Shown piece by piece: positions 1 through 8,888 of a stretch of DNA of 44,560 nt (within the stretch, counting starts at the first letter, position 1; each line of letters opens with the position of its first letter). The notes under the pieces are model-generated. The model worked only from the letters and a program-made list of their open reading frames with translations, was not told the DNA's origin and did not search any database. Source of the stretch: Acidobacteria bacterium Ga0077553 (GTDB lineage Bacteria > Acidobacteriota > Terriglobia > Bryobacterales > Bryobacteraceae); assembly GCA_001464575.1 (NCBI GenBank), contig LNFE01000197.1, positions 1 to 44,560 on the forward strand. The letters run 5' to 3'. The position numbers and the translations under genes are program-made.

Positions 1-1178
1 CGAGCCACATGGGCGCTTGGACGACCCTGCCGAATGTGCAGTTGGCGGCGCTGGTGGACGTGGATGACAGCCACGCCGAACGCTACATTGGCCAGTTGCA
101 GCGCAAAAACCTGAATCCGGTGCCGACGTTCCGGGACATCCGGAAGGTTTTGGAAGATAAGAACGTGGACGCGGTTTCGATTGCGACGCCGAACCATTGG
201 CATACGCTGCAGACGATCTGGGCTTGCCAGGCGGGGAAGGACGTCTATGTGGAGAAGCCGTGTTCGCATAACGTCTTTGAGAGCCGGCAGATTGTAGCCG
301 CGGCGCGGAAGTATGGGCGGAGGGTGCAGCAAGGCAGCCAGAGCCGCTCTTCCCCAGCGCTGCAGGAGGCCGTGCAGAAGATGCGGGCGGGCGAGTTGGG
401 CGATGTGTACATGGCCCGGGGCTTGTGCTTTAAGTCGCGGAACACGATTGGGAAGACGCCGGTGGAACCGGTGCCGCCGGGCGTGGACTACGACATGTGG
501 ACGGGGCCGGCTCCGCTGCGGCCGTTTACGAAAAACCGTTTCCACTATAACTGGCATTGGATGTGGGACACGGGCAACGGCGACCTGGGCAACCAAGGCA
601 TCCACGAAGTGGATATCGCGCGTTGGGGTCTAGGCGTGACGCACCCGACGAAGGTGAGCTCAATGGGCGGCAAGTTCATGTTCGACGACGACCAGGAGAC
701 GCCGAACACGCAGATGTGTAACTTTGAGTTTGACGTGGCCGGCAAGAAGAAGTTTATGAGCTTCGAGGTGCGGCACTGGTTGAGCAATCACGAAGCGGGC
801 ATTGGCGGGGAAAAAGCGGGAAACACGATTGGCAATACGTTCTACGGTTCGGAAGGCTACCTGGTGATCGACGGGTACAACAAGTACTACACGTTCATGG
901 GCAAGGAAGGGAAGCCGGGGCCGTCGCGGACGGAACGGGACACGCACTTTGAGAACTTCATCAAGGGCGTCCGGAGCGGAAACTCGGGCGACTTGTCGGC
1001 GGAGATTGAAGAGGGCGCTCTGTCGTGTGTGCTGGTTCACTTGGCGAACATTTCCTACCGGTTGGGCCGGACGCTGCACTGGGATGAGAAGACCTGGACG
1101 GTGAAGGGCGATGCGGAGGCGAACAAAATGCTGACGCGTGAATACCGCAAGCCGTACGTGGTGCCCGAAAAGGTCTAA
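1..1178 (+). CDS. Gfo/Idh/MocA-family NAD(P)-dependent oxidoreductase, 5' partial
   Basis: The frame is open from the window edge, so the true start and the glycine-rich nucleotide-binding loop lie upstream. The visible part begins at the second half of the Rossmann fold (LAALVDVDD) and aligns closely with the complete paralogue at 2982-4232. It keeps the family EKP motif (VEKPCSHN), the SIATPNHWH strand-turn and the GNGDLGNQGIHEVD region, where Asp and His normally form the active site. Members oxidise or rearrange sugars, inositols or glycosides using NAD(P); the substrate cannot be told from sequence. A strong terminator follows 18 bases after the stop, so this gene ends its transcript. 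Family assignment is secure; the role in sugar catabolism is inferred from the neighbouring PmoA-like and second Gfo/Idh genes. Confidence 0.93.
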   Translation, partial: SHMGAWTTLPNVQLAALVDVDDSHAERYIGQLQRKNLNPVPTFRDIRKVLEDKNVDAVSIATPNHWHTLQTIWACQAGKDVYVEKPCSHNVFESRQIVAAARKYGRRVQQGSQSRSSPALQEAVQKMRAGELGDVYMARGLCFKSRNTIGKTPVEPVPPGVDYDMWTGPAPLRPFTKNRFHYNWHWMWDTGNGDLGNQGIHEVDIARWGLGVTHPTKVSSMGGKFMFDDDQETPNTQMCNFEFDVAGKKKFMSFEVRHWLSNHEAGIGGEKAGNTIGNTFYGSEGYLVIDGYNKYYTFMGKEGKPGPSRTERDTHFENFIKGVRSGNSGDLSAEIEEGALSCVLVHLANISYRLGRTLHWDEKTWTVKGDAEANKMLTREYRKPYVVPEKV

Positions 1179-1195
1179 GTCAGTTAGTTCATAAG

Positions 1196-1231
1196 AGCGC
1201 CGCTTCGCAAGCAGGGAGGCGGCGCTTTTCT
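1196..1231 (+). terminator. Rho-independent terminator after the first oxidoreductase
   Basis: An 11-bp stem (AGCGCCGCTTC paired with GAGGCGGCGCT, one G-T wobble) closes a 9-base loop and is followed by TTTTCT. It starts 18 bases after the stop of the upstream gene and ends before the ribosome binding site of the next one. It is the clearest intrinsic terminator in the window. Confidence 0.85.
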
Positions 1232-1244
1232 ATTGGGGGAGACG

Positions 1245-1970
1245 ATGGACCTGGACTTGAACGCCAGTTACGATAACGGGTATTTCGACAAGGACGAGCA
1301 GGGGTGGTGTGCGCGCCAGGTGGAGGTTCGTCGGGACGGAGATACAGTGTCGGTGCGGACCTGGGGCGACGATAATGGGGCCCGGGCCTACGACGACACG
1401 GCAACTTACCGGGTGGGAGAGTATCTGGCGGAGTTAGGCGTGGTGCGTTTGCTAAATGAGCAGGGCCGGTTGGTGAGTTACTTCGATGTCAACCGGCGGG
1501 GCTTGCGATCGGTGGTGGAGCAGGAGGTGGCGCGGTTTGCGGCACCGGCCGGCTACATGTCGAGGGCGGCACGGGAAGCTTTGGGGGCGATGTTGGCGCC
1601 GGTGGCGAGGGCGCTGCAGATGGCGGTGGGTGCGCCGCCGCCCATGCCGCTGGCGGAGTTGACTCCGAGTCCGACGGCGGAGGGGACGATGGAGGCCATC
1701 GGCGCGGCAGATGTCGCGGGGGTGGCGTGGCGCTGGATGCACCGCCATTACCCAAGGGCGGACTCCCTGGCGGTAGGGCCGCATCAGATGTCGGTGGGCA
1801 TTGAAGGTGTGGGTGGGCCTTACCCGGCGGGGGTGAGCGTTTTCGTGCAGGCTCCGCACCACGCCAATTTCGTGATGAGGGGCTCGATTGAAGTGATGCC
1901 GCGCGCGCTGGAGCTACGCGAGCGGGCAATTGCGGAGTGGACGGGGATGGTGTTTCCCGAGGGAGAGTGA
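1245..1970 (+). CDS. Hypothetical protein, 241 aa
   Basis: I do not recognise this family. The ATG at 1245 is preferred because GGGGGAG ends four bases before it; the same frame could open with TTG at 1233, but that lies before the ribosome-binding sequence and next to the terminator. No signal peptide or membrane span is seen, so it is probably cytoplasmic. The N-terminal third (about residues 1-85) is rich in acidic and aromatic residues with beta-strand character (NASYDNGYF, CARQVEVRRDG, TWGDDNGARAYDD). A middle segment (about 100-150) is Ala/Pro-rich and may be a linker. The C-terminal third contains WRWMHRHYP and FVQAPHHANFVMRGS. It sits between a terminator and the PmoA-like gene, so it may be transcribed alone. 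Confidence 0.7.
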   Translation: MDLDLNASYDNGYFDKDEQGWCARQVEVRRDGDTVSVRTWGDDNGARAYDDTATYRVGEYLAELGVVRLLNEQGRLVSYFDVNRRGLRSVVEQEVARFAAPAGYMSRAAREALGAMLAPVARALQMAVGAPPPMPLAELTPSPTAEGTMEAIGAADVAGVAWRWMHRHYPRADSLAVGPHQMSVGIEGVGGPYPAGVSVFVQAPHHANFVMRGSIEVMPRALELRERAIAEWTGMVFPEGE

Positions 1971-2062
1971 GGATTGGCCGATTGGGCGAAACCGGATATC
2001 GTGCGGGCCGCGCTGATTGATCGTTTTCCAGGGCGAGCCGTCACGGCGATGAAATCTTCCTG

Positions 2063-2982
2063 ATGGACAATATGGGCATGCTGCGACGTTACTTCTTGAT
2101 GGGCTTGGCGGGGGAGGGATGGAGACTGGAGGAACGGCCCGGGTTGTTGCGGCTGGTGCGGGGTGGAGAGACGGCAGCGGGATTCTATACCGGGACGGAG
2201 TGGGATAAACCGTTCCTGTATCCGCTGCGGGCGGTGGACGGGACGGAGCTTTCGCGCGGCTGGCCGCTGGAGAAGCGGCTGGGGGATAGCGAGGATCACG
2301 GCTGGCACCGGGGGATGTGGTGGGGTCACGGGATCATCAACGGCGAAGATTACTGGCGGGAGAAGAAGGGCGCCAGTGGTTTTATCCGGACAAGCCAGGT
2401 GCGAGGGCGGAAGCGGGCGGATGGGTTTGAGTTTCGTGGGGTCCACCGGTTGGAGACCCGGACGGGCGAATCGATGGCTGGACTCAAAACGTTGTGGACC
2501 TTGGGAGATACAAACGGAGAGCGTTGGATCGACTTCTCGATGACGCTGCGGGGCCAATCGGCGCTACGGTTTGGCGATAGTGATGATGGTGGAACCGGTA
2601 TCCGGCTACGGGAGGAGTTCCGCGAAGACCGCGGCGCGAAGCTGACGAACGCGGAAGGGCTGCGGGGAGCGAAGGAGATTTGGGGGAAGGCTTCGCCATG
2701 GACCCACTATGAGGCGGAGGTGAACGGAAAGCCGTACGGGGTGGCGATGCTGAGCCATCCGTCGAATTTGCGGCACCCATCGGGTTGGCATGCGCGGAAC
2801 TATGGATTGAACAGCGCGAATCCATTCGCGGCGAGCAGTTTTGCGGGGGAAAAGGGCGGGGAGCGGGGGCGTATGAGTTGGCGGCCGGGACGGCGCTGCG
2901 GTTGCGTTACCGGGTTATCCTCCACGCGGGAGCGCTGGACGTGGCGGCGCGGTATGACGGCTTTAGGAAGGAGAAGGCGTGA
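2063..2982 (+). CDS. PmoA-like (DUF6807) protein, frameshifted near its C-terminus
   Basis: The protein begins with a short hydrophobic stretch (MLRRYFLMGLAGEG; starts at 2063, 2072 or 2078 are possible) and then shows PmoA-family motifs: GWPLEKRLGDSEDHGWHRGM, WWGHGIINGEDYW, RSIWTHYEAEV-like and SHPSNLRHPSGWHARNYGL. These proteins usually sit beside Gfo/Idh/MocA oxidoreductases and sugar isomerases; their reaction is not established. After about residue 265 the frame runs into arginine-rich nonsense, while the -1 frame gives the expected ending GAYELAAGTALRLRYRVILH to a stop at 2980-2982. One G missing from the G5 run at 2865-2869 would join the two halves exactly. The stop overlaps the next start (TGATG), supporting this end and translational coupling. 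Confidence 0.85.
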
Positions 2983-4232
2983 TGCGGAGAAGAGTGTTTC
3001 TGGCTGGCGCGATGAGTTCGCTGGCGATGGCGAGCGACCGGGTGCGGGTGGCGGTGATCGGCGTGAGAGGACGGGGACGGGCATTGACTTCCGAGATGCT
3101 AGCCCTGCCGGACGTGGAAGTTGCCGCGCTGGTGGACGTGGATAGCCGATCGTTCGGGCGGGCGGCGAAGGCCGTGGAGGAGAAGACGGGCAAGGCGGCG
3201 GTGACTTACCCGGATATGCGGCGGGTGATGGACGACCGGACGATTGATGCCGTCGTGATTGCCACGCCGGACCATTGGCACGGCCCGGCGGCGTTGCTGG
3301 CGGTGGCGGCGGGCAAGGACGTCTACGTAGAGAAGCCGTGCTCGCACAACTTACGGGAAGGGCGATGGATGGTGGAGGCGGCGCGCGCCGGTAAGCGGGT
3401 GATGCAGGTGGGAACGCAGGGACGGAGCCGGGTGAGCACTCAACGAGCGGTCGAGTTCGTCCGCTCGGGCGGGATCGGCAAGGTGAGGATGGCCAAGGCT
3501 TGGAATGTGCAGCTTCGCGATGATATTGGCCGGAAGCCCGACTCGATGGCGCCCAAGGAGTTTGATTACGACACCTGGATTGGACCGGCTGAGGCATTGC
3601 CTTTCAACGAGAACCGTTCGCACTACACCTGGCACTGGCACTGGAACTACGGGACGGGCGACATGGGCAACGACGGCGCCCACCAGTTGGACATGGCCCG
3701 ATGGGCGTTGGGGGTGGAAGCGCCGGTGGCAGTGAGCGGCTGGGGGAGCAAGGTGTTTTTCGACGACGACCAGCAGACGCCGGATTCGATGAGCCTGACC
3801 TTCTCTTATCCCGGCGGCGAGGCGTTGCTGTTTGAGCAGCGGATCTGGACTCCTTACGGGATGAATGAGCAGGAAAACGGGGTGGCGGTGTACGGTTCGG
3901 AGGGAATGGTGGAGATTGGGCGTTGGAACAAGAAATGGGGCTACAAGATATTTGACCGGAAGGGGAAGCTGGTAAAGATTGATCAGGAACCGGGCGAGGG
4001 GGGCCATCCGGAGAATTTCATTGCGTGCGTGAAGAGCCGGGCGACGCCGAACGGCGACATCGCGATTGGGCATACTTCGGCGCTGCACGCGCATTTAGGC
4101 AACATCGTGGCGAGGACAGGCAGGAATCTGCGGTTTGATCCAGTGCGGGAGACGATTGCAGCCGATCCGGCGGCGACCGCGCTCCTGGGGAGACGCTACC
4201 GGAAGCATTGGGGTACGCCGGCTCGTGGTTAA
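2982..4232 (+). CDS. Gfo/Idh/MocA-family oxidoreductase with Tat-like signal
   Basis: Complete 416-residue member. It opens with a twin-arginine-like leader (MRRRVFLAGAMSSLAMA) as is common for exported acidobacterial members, then the nucleotide-binding loop GVRGRGR (residues 27-33), the acidic end of beta-2 (VDVD, 51-54) and the EKP motif at 117-119. The C-terminal domain keeps the HYTWHWHWNYGTGDMGNDG segment containing likely catalytic residues. ATG at 2982 overlaps the upstream stop and has GGAAGGAGAAGG just before it. It is a paralogue of the partial gene at the window start. A periplasmic NAD(P)-dependent oxidoreductase of this kind is thought to carry its cofactor through the Tat pathway already bound. 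Substrate unknown. Confidence 0.95.
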   Translation: MRRRVFLAGAMSSLAMASDRVRVAVIGVRGRGRALTSEMLALPDVEVAALVDVDSRSFGRAAKAVEEKTGKAAVTYPDMRRVMDDRTIDAVVIATPDHWHGPAALLAVAAGKDVYVEKPCSHNLREGRWMVEAARAGKRVMQVGTQGRSRVSTQRAVEFVRSGGIGKVRMAKAWNVQLRDDIGRKPDSMAPKEFDYDTWIGPAEALPFNENRSHYTWHWHWNYGTGDMGNDGAHQLDMARWALGVEAPVAVSGWGSKVFFDDDQQTPDSMSLTFSYPGGEALLFEQRIWTPYGMNEQENGVAVYGSEGMVEIGRWNKKWGYKIFDRKGKLVKIDQEPGEGGHPENFIACVKSRATPNGDIAIGHTSALHAHLGNIVARTGRNLRFDPVRETIAADPAATALLGRRYRKHWGTPARG

Positions 4233-5364
4233 GACGTTCTTTGTGGCGGCAGCTCTGCTGCAGGGCGAAGAGCCGTGGAAGCGGCATACGATTGATCGCT
4301 CGTTACAGGGCGCGGACGGGGTGCGCCTGGGCGATTTGAACGGAGACGGGCGGCTGGACATTGCGACAGGCTGGGAGGAGGGCAGGACCGTACGAGTGTA
4401 TCTTCAGCCGGGAGCGCCAGCCACGCAACCGTGGAAGTGGCAGACGGTGGGGCAGGTGTGCGCGGCTGAGGACGCCGTGTTCGCGGATGTGGATGGGGAC
4501 GGGCAGTTGGACGTCGTTAGCTCCTGCGAGGAGGGCAAACCGACAGGGGTGTACGTGCATTGGGGGCCGGAATGGAAGACGGAGCCGATCCCGGCGGCCG
4601 ACCGGAGCCGGCGATGGATTTACACGTTGCCGCTGCGGCTGCCGGGCGACGGCCGGATTCATTTGCTGGCGGGCGGAAAGTCGACAGACAATCCTGAGAA
4701 GGCGGAGTTGGTTTTGCTTTCACCGCCGCGCGCCGGCAAGGCTCGGGAACTGGGGAAGTGGACGGGACGGACGCTGGCGGCGGTGGGATGGACGATGACC
4801 CTGGCGAACCTGGATATGGACGGTGACGGGAAGGAGGACATCCTGGTGAGCGACCGGCGGGGGCCGACGCGCGGGGTGTTCTGGCTGCGTTATCCGAACT
4901 GGGAGCGGCACGACATTGGCGCGCTAGGCCGGGAGGTGATGTTCGCGGCGTGGGGCGACATTAACGGCGATGGACGCATGGACGTGGCGGCGGCGGTGCG
5001 CAACGATGCCGTGGTGTGGTGGGAGCGGCTGGATGCCTCGGGGGACCGTTGGAAGGAGCATGAGATTCGCTATCCGGATGGCGCGGGGACGGCAAAGGCC
5101 GTGGCCGTGGGAGACATTAACGGCGATGGCCGGCAGGATCTGGTGCTGACGTGCGAGCGGAGCGAAGGGAAGAAAGAGGGCGTGTGGTGGTTAGAGCAAC
5201 TGGCGGACGGCAGTTGGAAGCCCCACCGGTTGAGCGGGCCCGAGGGAATCAAGTTTGATCGAATTGAGTTGCTGGATCTGGACGCTGACGGGGATCTAGA
5301 CGTGATTACTACCGAAGAGCGGACGCCGTTGGGCTTGATCTGGTACGAGAACCCTCGTCGTTAA
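4225..5364 (+). CDS. Secreted VCBS/FG-GAP repeat protein
   Basis: The likely start is GTG 4225, overlapping the previous stop by eight bases and giving a signal-like N-terminus (VVKTFFVAAALLQ); no strong ribosome binding site is visible, so coupling is probable. The mature part consists of about six repeats with calcium-binding loops of the DxNGDGxxD type: DLNGDGRLD, DVDGDGQLD, DMDGDGKED, DINGDGRMD, DINGDGRQD and DLDADGDLD. Such repeats fold as a beta-propeller and occur in extracytoplasmic proteins. The frame is intact for 379 residues. Placement as the last gene of the PmoA-like/Gfo-Idh group suggests a surface or periplasmic role in the same pathway, but no enzymatic motif is visible. Confidence 0.88.
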   Translation: MVKTFFVAAALLQGEEPWKRHTIDRSLQGADGVRLGDLNGDGRLDIATGWEEGRTVRVYLQPGAPATQPWKWQTVGQVCAAEDAVFADVDGDGQLDVVSSCEEGKPTGVYVHWGPEWKTEPIPAADRSRRWIYTLPLRLPGDGRIHLLAGGKSTDNPEKAELVLLSPPRAGKARELGKWTGRTLAAVGWTMTLANLDMDGDGKEDILVSDRRGPTRGVFWLRYPNWERHDIGALGREVMFAAWGDINGDGRMDVAAAVRNDAVVWWERLDASGDRWKEHEIRYPDGAGTAKAVAVGDINGDGRQDLVLTCERSEGKKEGVWWLEQLADGSWKPHRLSGPEGIKFDRIELLDLDADGDLDVITTEERTPLGLIWYENPRR

Positions 5365-5380
5365 GGTGCAGGGAAGTGAT

Positions 5381-8344
5381 TTAAAAGTTAATCCGGAGAT
5401 GCAGTTGCATTGTACGGACGTTCGCGTTGGTATATCGGCCGAAGGTGTTCGCGTTTCGTCCGGACTGGAGCCCGCCGAAGATGGGCGTGTTCGTAGCGTT
5501 GAACATCTCGGCGCGGAACTGTGCGCCGAGGTGTTCGGTGAGGGCGAAGCGTTTGCCGAGTGAGAAATCGACACTGGCGACGGCGGGTCCGCGCAGGGCA
5601 TTGCGGCCGAGGTTGCCGAAGCGCTCAGCGACGCCGCTGGCGCGAACAGTGGGAATTAAAACGAAAGCAGCGGGGTTGAGGAACTGAAGGGTTTCGCGCC
5701 AGTTAGAGAAAGTTGGTTCGGCGCCGTTGTAGTCCGGCCGGGCGGACGGCCACGCGGAATTTTGGGAGACGTTGATGGGGCTGCCTCCCCGCGCTTCAAA
5801 AATGGCGGAGAACTGCCAGCCGCCGAGGGCTAGCTTGGTGGCGCGGTTGGGGCTATTAATGAGCCGCAGCAAGGGGAGTTCGTAGAGGCCGTCGATGGCG
5901 AGGGCGTGGCGGCGTTCAAAGGGGGTGGGACCACGTTCGATACGAATGTCGTTATTGTCCTGCGGGCGTTCGGCTAAGAGCAGGTCGCCGTCGGAGAAGG
6001 ATAGATTGCGGGCCCAGGTGTAGTTGACGTTCAGGGAGAAGTCTTTCTGGAAGCGCCGCCGATAGCTGGTCTGGAGGCTGTTGTAGGACGAGTTATCAGA
6101 GGGGTCATAGTAGCGGAATTCGCCGAAGCCAGCGACGGGGCGGATGCCGGTGACGCGGTCCGGAAGGTTCTGCACGCGGACCATGTTCAGTTGCGAGGCG
6201 CGGTTGCCGACGTAGGCGACTTCGAGCGAGGAGGCACTGGAGAGCTGGCGGGACAGGCTAAAGAGCCACTGGACGGAGAATGGATTCGGAAAGTTCGGAT
6301 CGATGCTGGTGTTGGCCCAAAGGCCGGTGTTACCGCGGACTTTCGGGAGGGTTTCGGCCAGGGTGGCGGGGTAGCGGACGTTTAGGCGTTGGGCTTCGGC
6401 GCGGGATAGGGTGGTGCGGAAGGGTTCGTCGAGGGCGGTAAGGACGGTTTCGAGCGGGCCGCCGAACAGGGAACGGGAGCTAAAGAAGTAGCCGGCGCCG
6501 GTGCGCAGGACGGTCTTACCGGCCGCGTCGAGGGTCCAGGCCAAGCTGAGCCGGGGGGCGAAGTTGTTCCGGTCGGAGTTGAACATCTCATCGGGAGCGC
6601 GGAGAGGGCCGAAGCCATACGGGGCGTCTCGGTTAAAAACGCGGTTGTCGCGTTCGGTGGGCACGGTGAAGAGGTCATAGCGGAAGCCGTAGCTGAGGAT
6701 GAGATTGCGGCGAAGTTTCCAATCGTCCTGGAAGAACCCGCCGAGTTGGAGGGTCCGGAGGACGTACTGCTTGACGCCGAAGGTGAGGGTGACGGTGCTG
6801 GGGATGTTCGCTAGGAAGTCGTCAACCGTGGCGTAGTTGAAGTTAGGAAGGTCGATGTTATCGCGACCTCCGGCTTGCCGTTGGAAAGTTCCTCCGAACT
6901 TTATCGAGTGGGCACCGCGATTCCAGGCGAAGTTCTGTTCAACGCTAGAGGTGTTGCCTTCCTTAAAGAAGGTTTCGCCGCTCGACACGTTAAAGCCAAT
7001 GGCGCCGCTGATATTGCCGATGCCCAGGTTGTAGCGGTTATCTACGCGAAGGCTGCGATTGTAGTTGTAGCCGAACCGGGTGACGGCGACGAAGTTGGCC
7101 GAAGAGCGGGTGTGGGAGAAGGTTCCCTGTTCGGAGGCACCGAGGAAGGAGCGGGGATTGAGTTCGATGAACCGGGGGCTGATTTGATCGGGGCGTCCGC
7201 GGGTATAGCGGAAAGTGAACAGATTGCGTTCATTGAGGTAGTAATCGGAGCGAGCGGTGAGGTGGTTGTCGGCGGCGCGCTGCGAGCTGGCTCCGTTGTA
7301 CTGCGCGTTGATCGCGGTAGGGGCGTATTGTTGCGTGGGGAGGGGGAGGAGATCAAAGGCAGGTTTATAGAGCGGCTGCGCGGCTAGCGCGCGAGCACGG
7401 AACTCCGGGGTGGGAACGGTCCCGGAGACGGACTGGAAGGCTCGCTGTTGGTAGCCTTCATAGGCCCCGAAGAAGAAAAGGCGATTGCGGATGATCCGGC
7501 CACCGAGGGAGCCCCCATACTGATTGAACGTGGCCCCGGGATTGCTCGTCAGAAAGGGATTGCGAGCGTTGTAGTTTTCGAGCTGGTTATTCCAAAAGCC
7601 ACTGCCGTGGAACTCGTTCGATCCCGACCGAGTGACTAGATTGACGTTGCCGGACATGCTCCCGGCGTTTTCGGCGCTGGCGATGCCTTTCACGGTATTG
7701 ACTTCCGCGATGGCTTCCATGGAGATGGCCTTCACGATGTTAAATCCGCCGTCCATGCCCATGGCGGGATACTCCTGGTCACTGGTGGCGTTGGTGCCGT
7801 CCACGGTGAACCGGAAGCCGGAGGGGGCCAAGCCGTTCATGGCGACGCTGTTGGAACTGCGGCCACCGACCGCGATGCCGGTGCCGAGGCGGAGGGTGTT
7901 CGTCCAATCGCGGCGCTGGACGGGGAGCTCCCGGGCAGAATCTCCGGAGAGGGTGGTGCGCTGTTCGGAATTGACGGCGTTGATTTGCGTGGTTTCGGCC
8001 GAAACGGTAACAGCCTCTTTCACTTCGCTGAGTTCGAGGGTGTAGCGGAGGCGGACGGCTTGACCGGCGGTGAAGGAGAGAGCGTTCTGAACGACGGGAC
8101 GAAATCCTTTGGCGTCAACCCGCAGCCGATAAGCGCCGATCGGCAGGAACTGGAAGGTGAATTCTCCTTGGTCGTTTGAGGCGGAACGATCGGCGGCATT
8201 GGTCTGCTCGTTCTCGGCAACAATTGCGGCTCCGGCGACAGCGGTGGAGGATTGGTCCGCTACGACGCCGTAAAGGGTCACGGTGGTGACCTGCGAAGCG
8301 AGGGGAAAGGCGGAAAGCAGGACGAGGCTGAGGAATTTCACCAC
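5381..8344 (-). CDS. Oar-type TonB-dependent-receptor-like outer-membrane protein
   Basis: A 987-residue protein: signal peptide (VKFLSLVLLSAFPLASQ), an N-terminal carboxypeptidase-regulatory-like beta-sandwich (about 20-100; YGVVADQSSTAVAGAAI to YRLRVDAKGFRP), a plug region (about 110-240) and a long beta-barrel ending in Phe (LHLRINF), the usual signal for barrel insertion by the BAM machinery. The plug motif RELPVQRRDW is a divergent form of LPLNGRN. A start at GTG 8344 or GTG 8341 is possible. It faces the VCBS gene with 16 bases between stops. Such receptors, expanded in Acidobacteria, are presumed to import large substrates, but the ligand cannot be inferred and no clear TonB box is seen. 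Confidence 0.92.
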   Translation of the reverse strand: MVKFLSLVLLSAFPLASQVTTVTLYGVVADQSSTAVAGAAIVAENEQTNAADRSASNDQGEFTFQFLPIGAYRLRVDAKGFRPVVQNALSFTAGQAVRLRYTLELSEVKEAVTVSAETTQINAVNSEQRTTLSGDSARELPVQRRDWTNTLRLGTGIAVGGRSSNSVAMNGLAPSGFRFTVDGTNATSDQEYPAMGMDGGFNIVKAISMEAIAEVNTVKGIASAENAGSMSGNVNLVTRSGSNEFHGSGFWNNQLENYNARNPFLTSNPGATFNQYGGSLGGRIIRNRLFFFGAYEGYQQRAFQSVSGTVPTPEFRARALAAQPLYKPAFDLLPLPTQQYAPTAINAQYNGASSQRAADNHLTARSDYYLNERNLFTFRYTRGRPDQISPRFIELNPRSFLGASEQGTFSHTRSSANFVAVTRFGYNYNRSLRVDNRYNLGIGNISGAIGFNVSSGETFFKEGNTSSVEQNFAWNRGAHSIKFGGTFQRQAGGRDNIDLPNFNYATVDDFLANIPSTVTLTFGVKQYVLRTLQLGGFFQDDWKLRRNLILSYGFRYDLFTVPTERDNRVFNRDAPYGFGPLRAPDEMFNSDRNNFAPRLSLAWTLDAAGKTVLRTGAGYFFSSRSLFGGPLETVLTALDEPFRTTLSRAEAQRLNVRYPATLAETLPKVRGNTGLWANTSIDPNFPNPFSVQWLFSLSRQLSSASSLEVAYVGNRASQLNMVRVQNLPDRVTGIRPVAGFGEFRYYDPSDNSSYNSLQTSYRRRFQKDFSLNVNYTWARNLSFSDGDLLLAERPQDNNDIRIERGPTPFERRHALAIDGLYELPLLRLINSPNRATKLALGGWQFSAIFEARGGSPINVSQNSAWPSARPDYNGAEPTFSNWRETLQFLNPAAFVLIPTVRASGVAERFGNLGRNALRGPAVASVDFSLGKRFALTEHLGAQFRAEMFNATNTPIFGGLQSGRNANTFGRYTNANVRTMQLHLRINF

Positions 8345-8511
8345 GCCAGTGTGCCGGGACGAGCGTTGCCACGGAGTGACGACTGACTAACAGGATGATG
8401 ACACGCACAAAAAATGGATAGGTTCGGGCCGCGCTGCGAGGTTTTACAGTCTGTGATCTTTTTTATGGTCCCCATCGTGAAGCCCGGCGCAAGTTTCTCA
8501 ATGCGTCTTGA

Positions 8512-8888
8512 GTGCCGCAGACGACCTATACGGTTGGCAGAGATCCCGCCGACAACCTCTACATTCAAGACCTCTCCATCAGCCAGCTGCACACCGTCGC
8601 CACGCTGCACGAAAACGGAGCATTGCTCATCGCCGACTCCCAGTCCAGCAACGGCACCTTCCTTGAGCGTCAAGGCCTTGACATCCGGTTGGATCGCAAG
8701 TGGGTCGTGGCCACCGAAATCGTCAAATTCGGCAGGTTCGCCATTCAGGTTGCCGAATTGCTCTCCCTCGTCTCAGCCACCCTCACCGCCCCCACGCCAG
8801 CCGCCGCCCCGTTCAGCGTTCGTCTGCTCCGCTGCTCGTGCGGCGCGATGAAGCCGCGGGCGCTAACTGCCTGGCCTGCCGGCGCTAG
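8512..8888 (+). pseudogene. FHA-domain plus zinc-ribbon protein, frameshifted
   Basis: GTG 8512, directly after an in-frame stop, opens a forkhead-associated domain: TVGRDPADN (Gly-Arg phosphate-binding turn), ISQLHT (normally SxxH), then SSNGTF. FHA domains bind phosphothreonine. After an Ala/Pro linker comes half of a zinc ribbon (RCSCGAMKP); the partner half NCLACRR lies in the next frame and ends with TAG at 8886-8888. One G missing from the run at 8858-8860 would restore CxC...CxxC. Third codon positions are mostly C, unlike the G-rich usage of the other rightward genes. The neighbour downstream is a wrecked proton-channel gene, so I treat this as decayed, although a short functional FHA protein of 134 residues ending at 8916 is possible. 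Confidence 0.68.

Noticed and set aside
1820..2557. Leftward frame of 245 codons opposite the hypothetical and PmoA-like genes
   Set aside because: Pro/Arg/His-rich shadow of two rightward genes with no ribosome binding site or domain.
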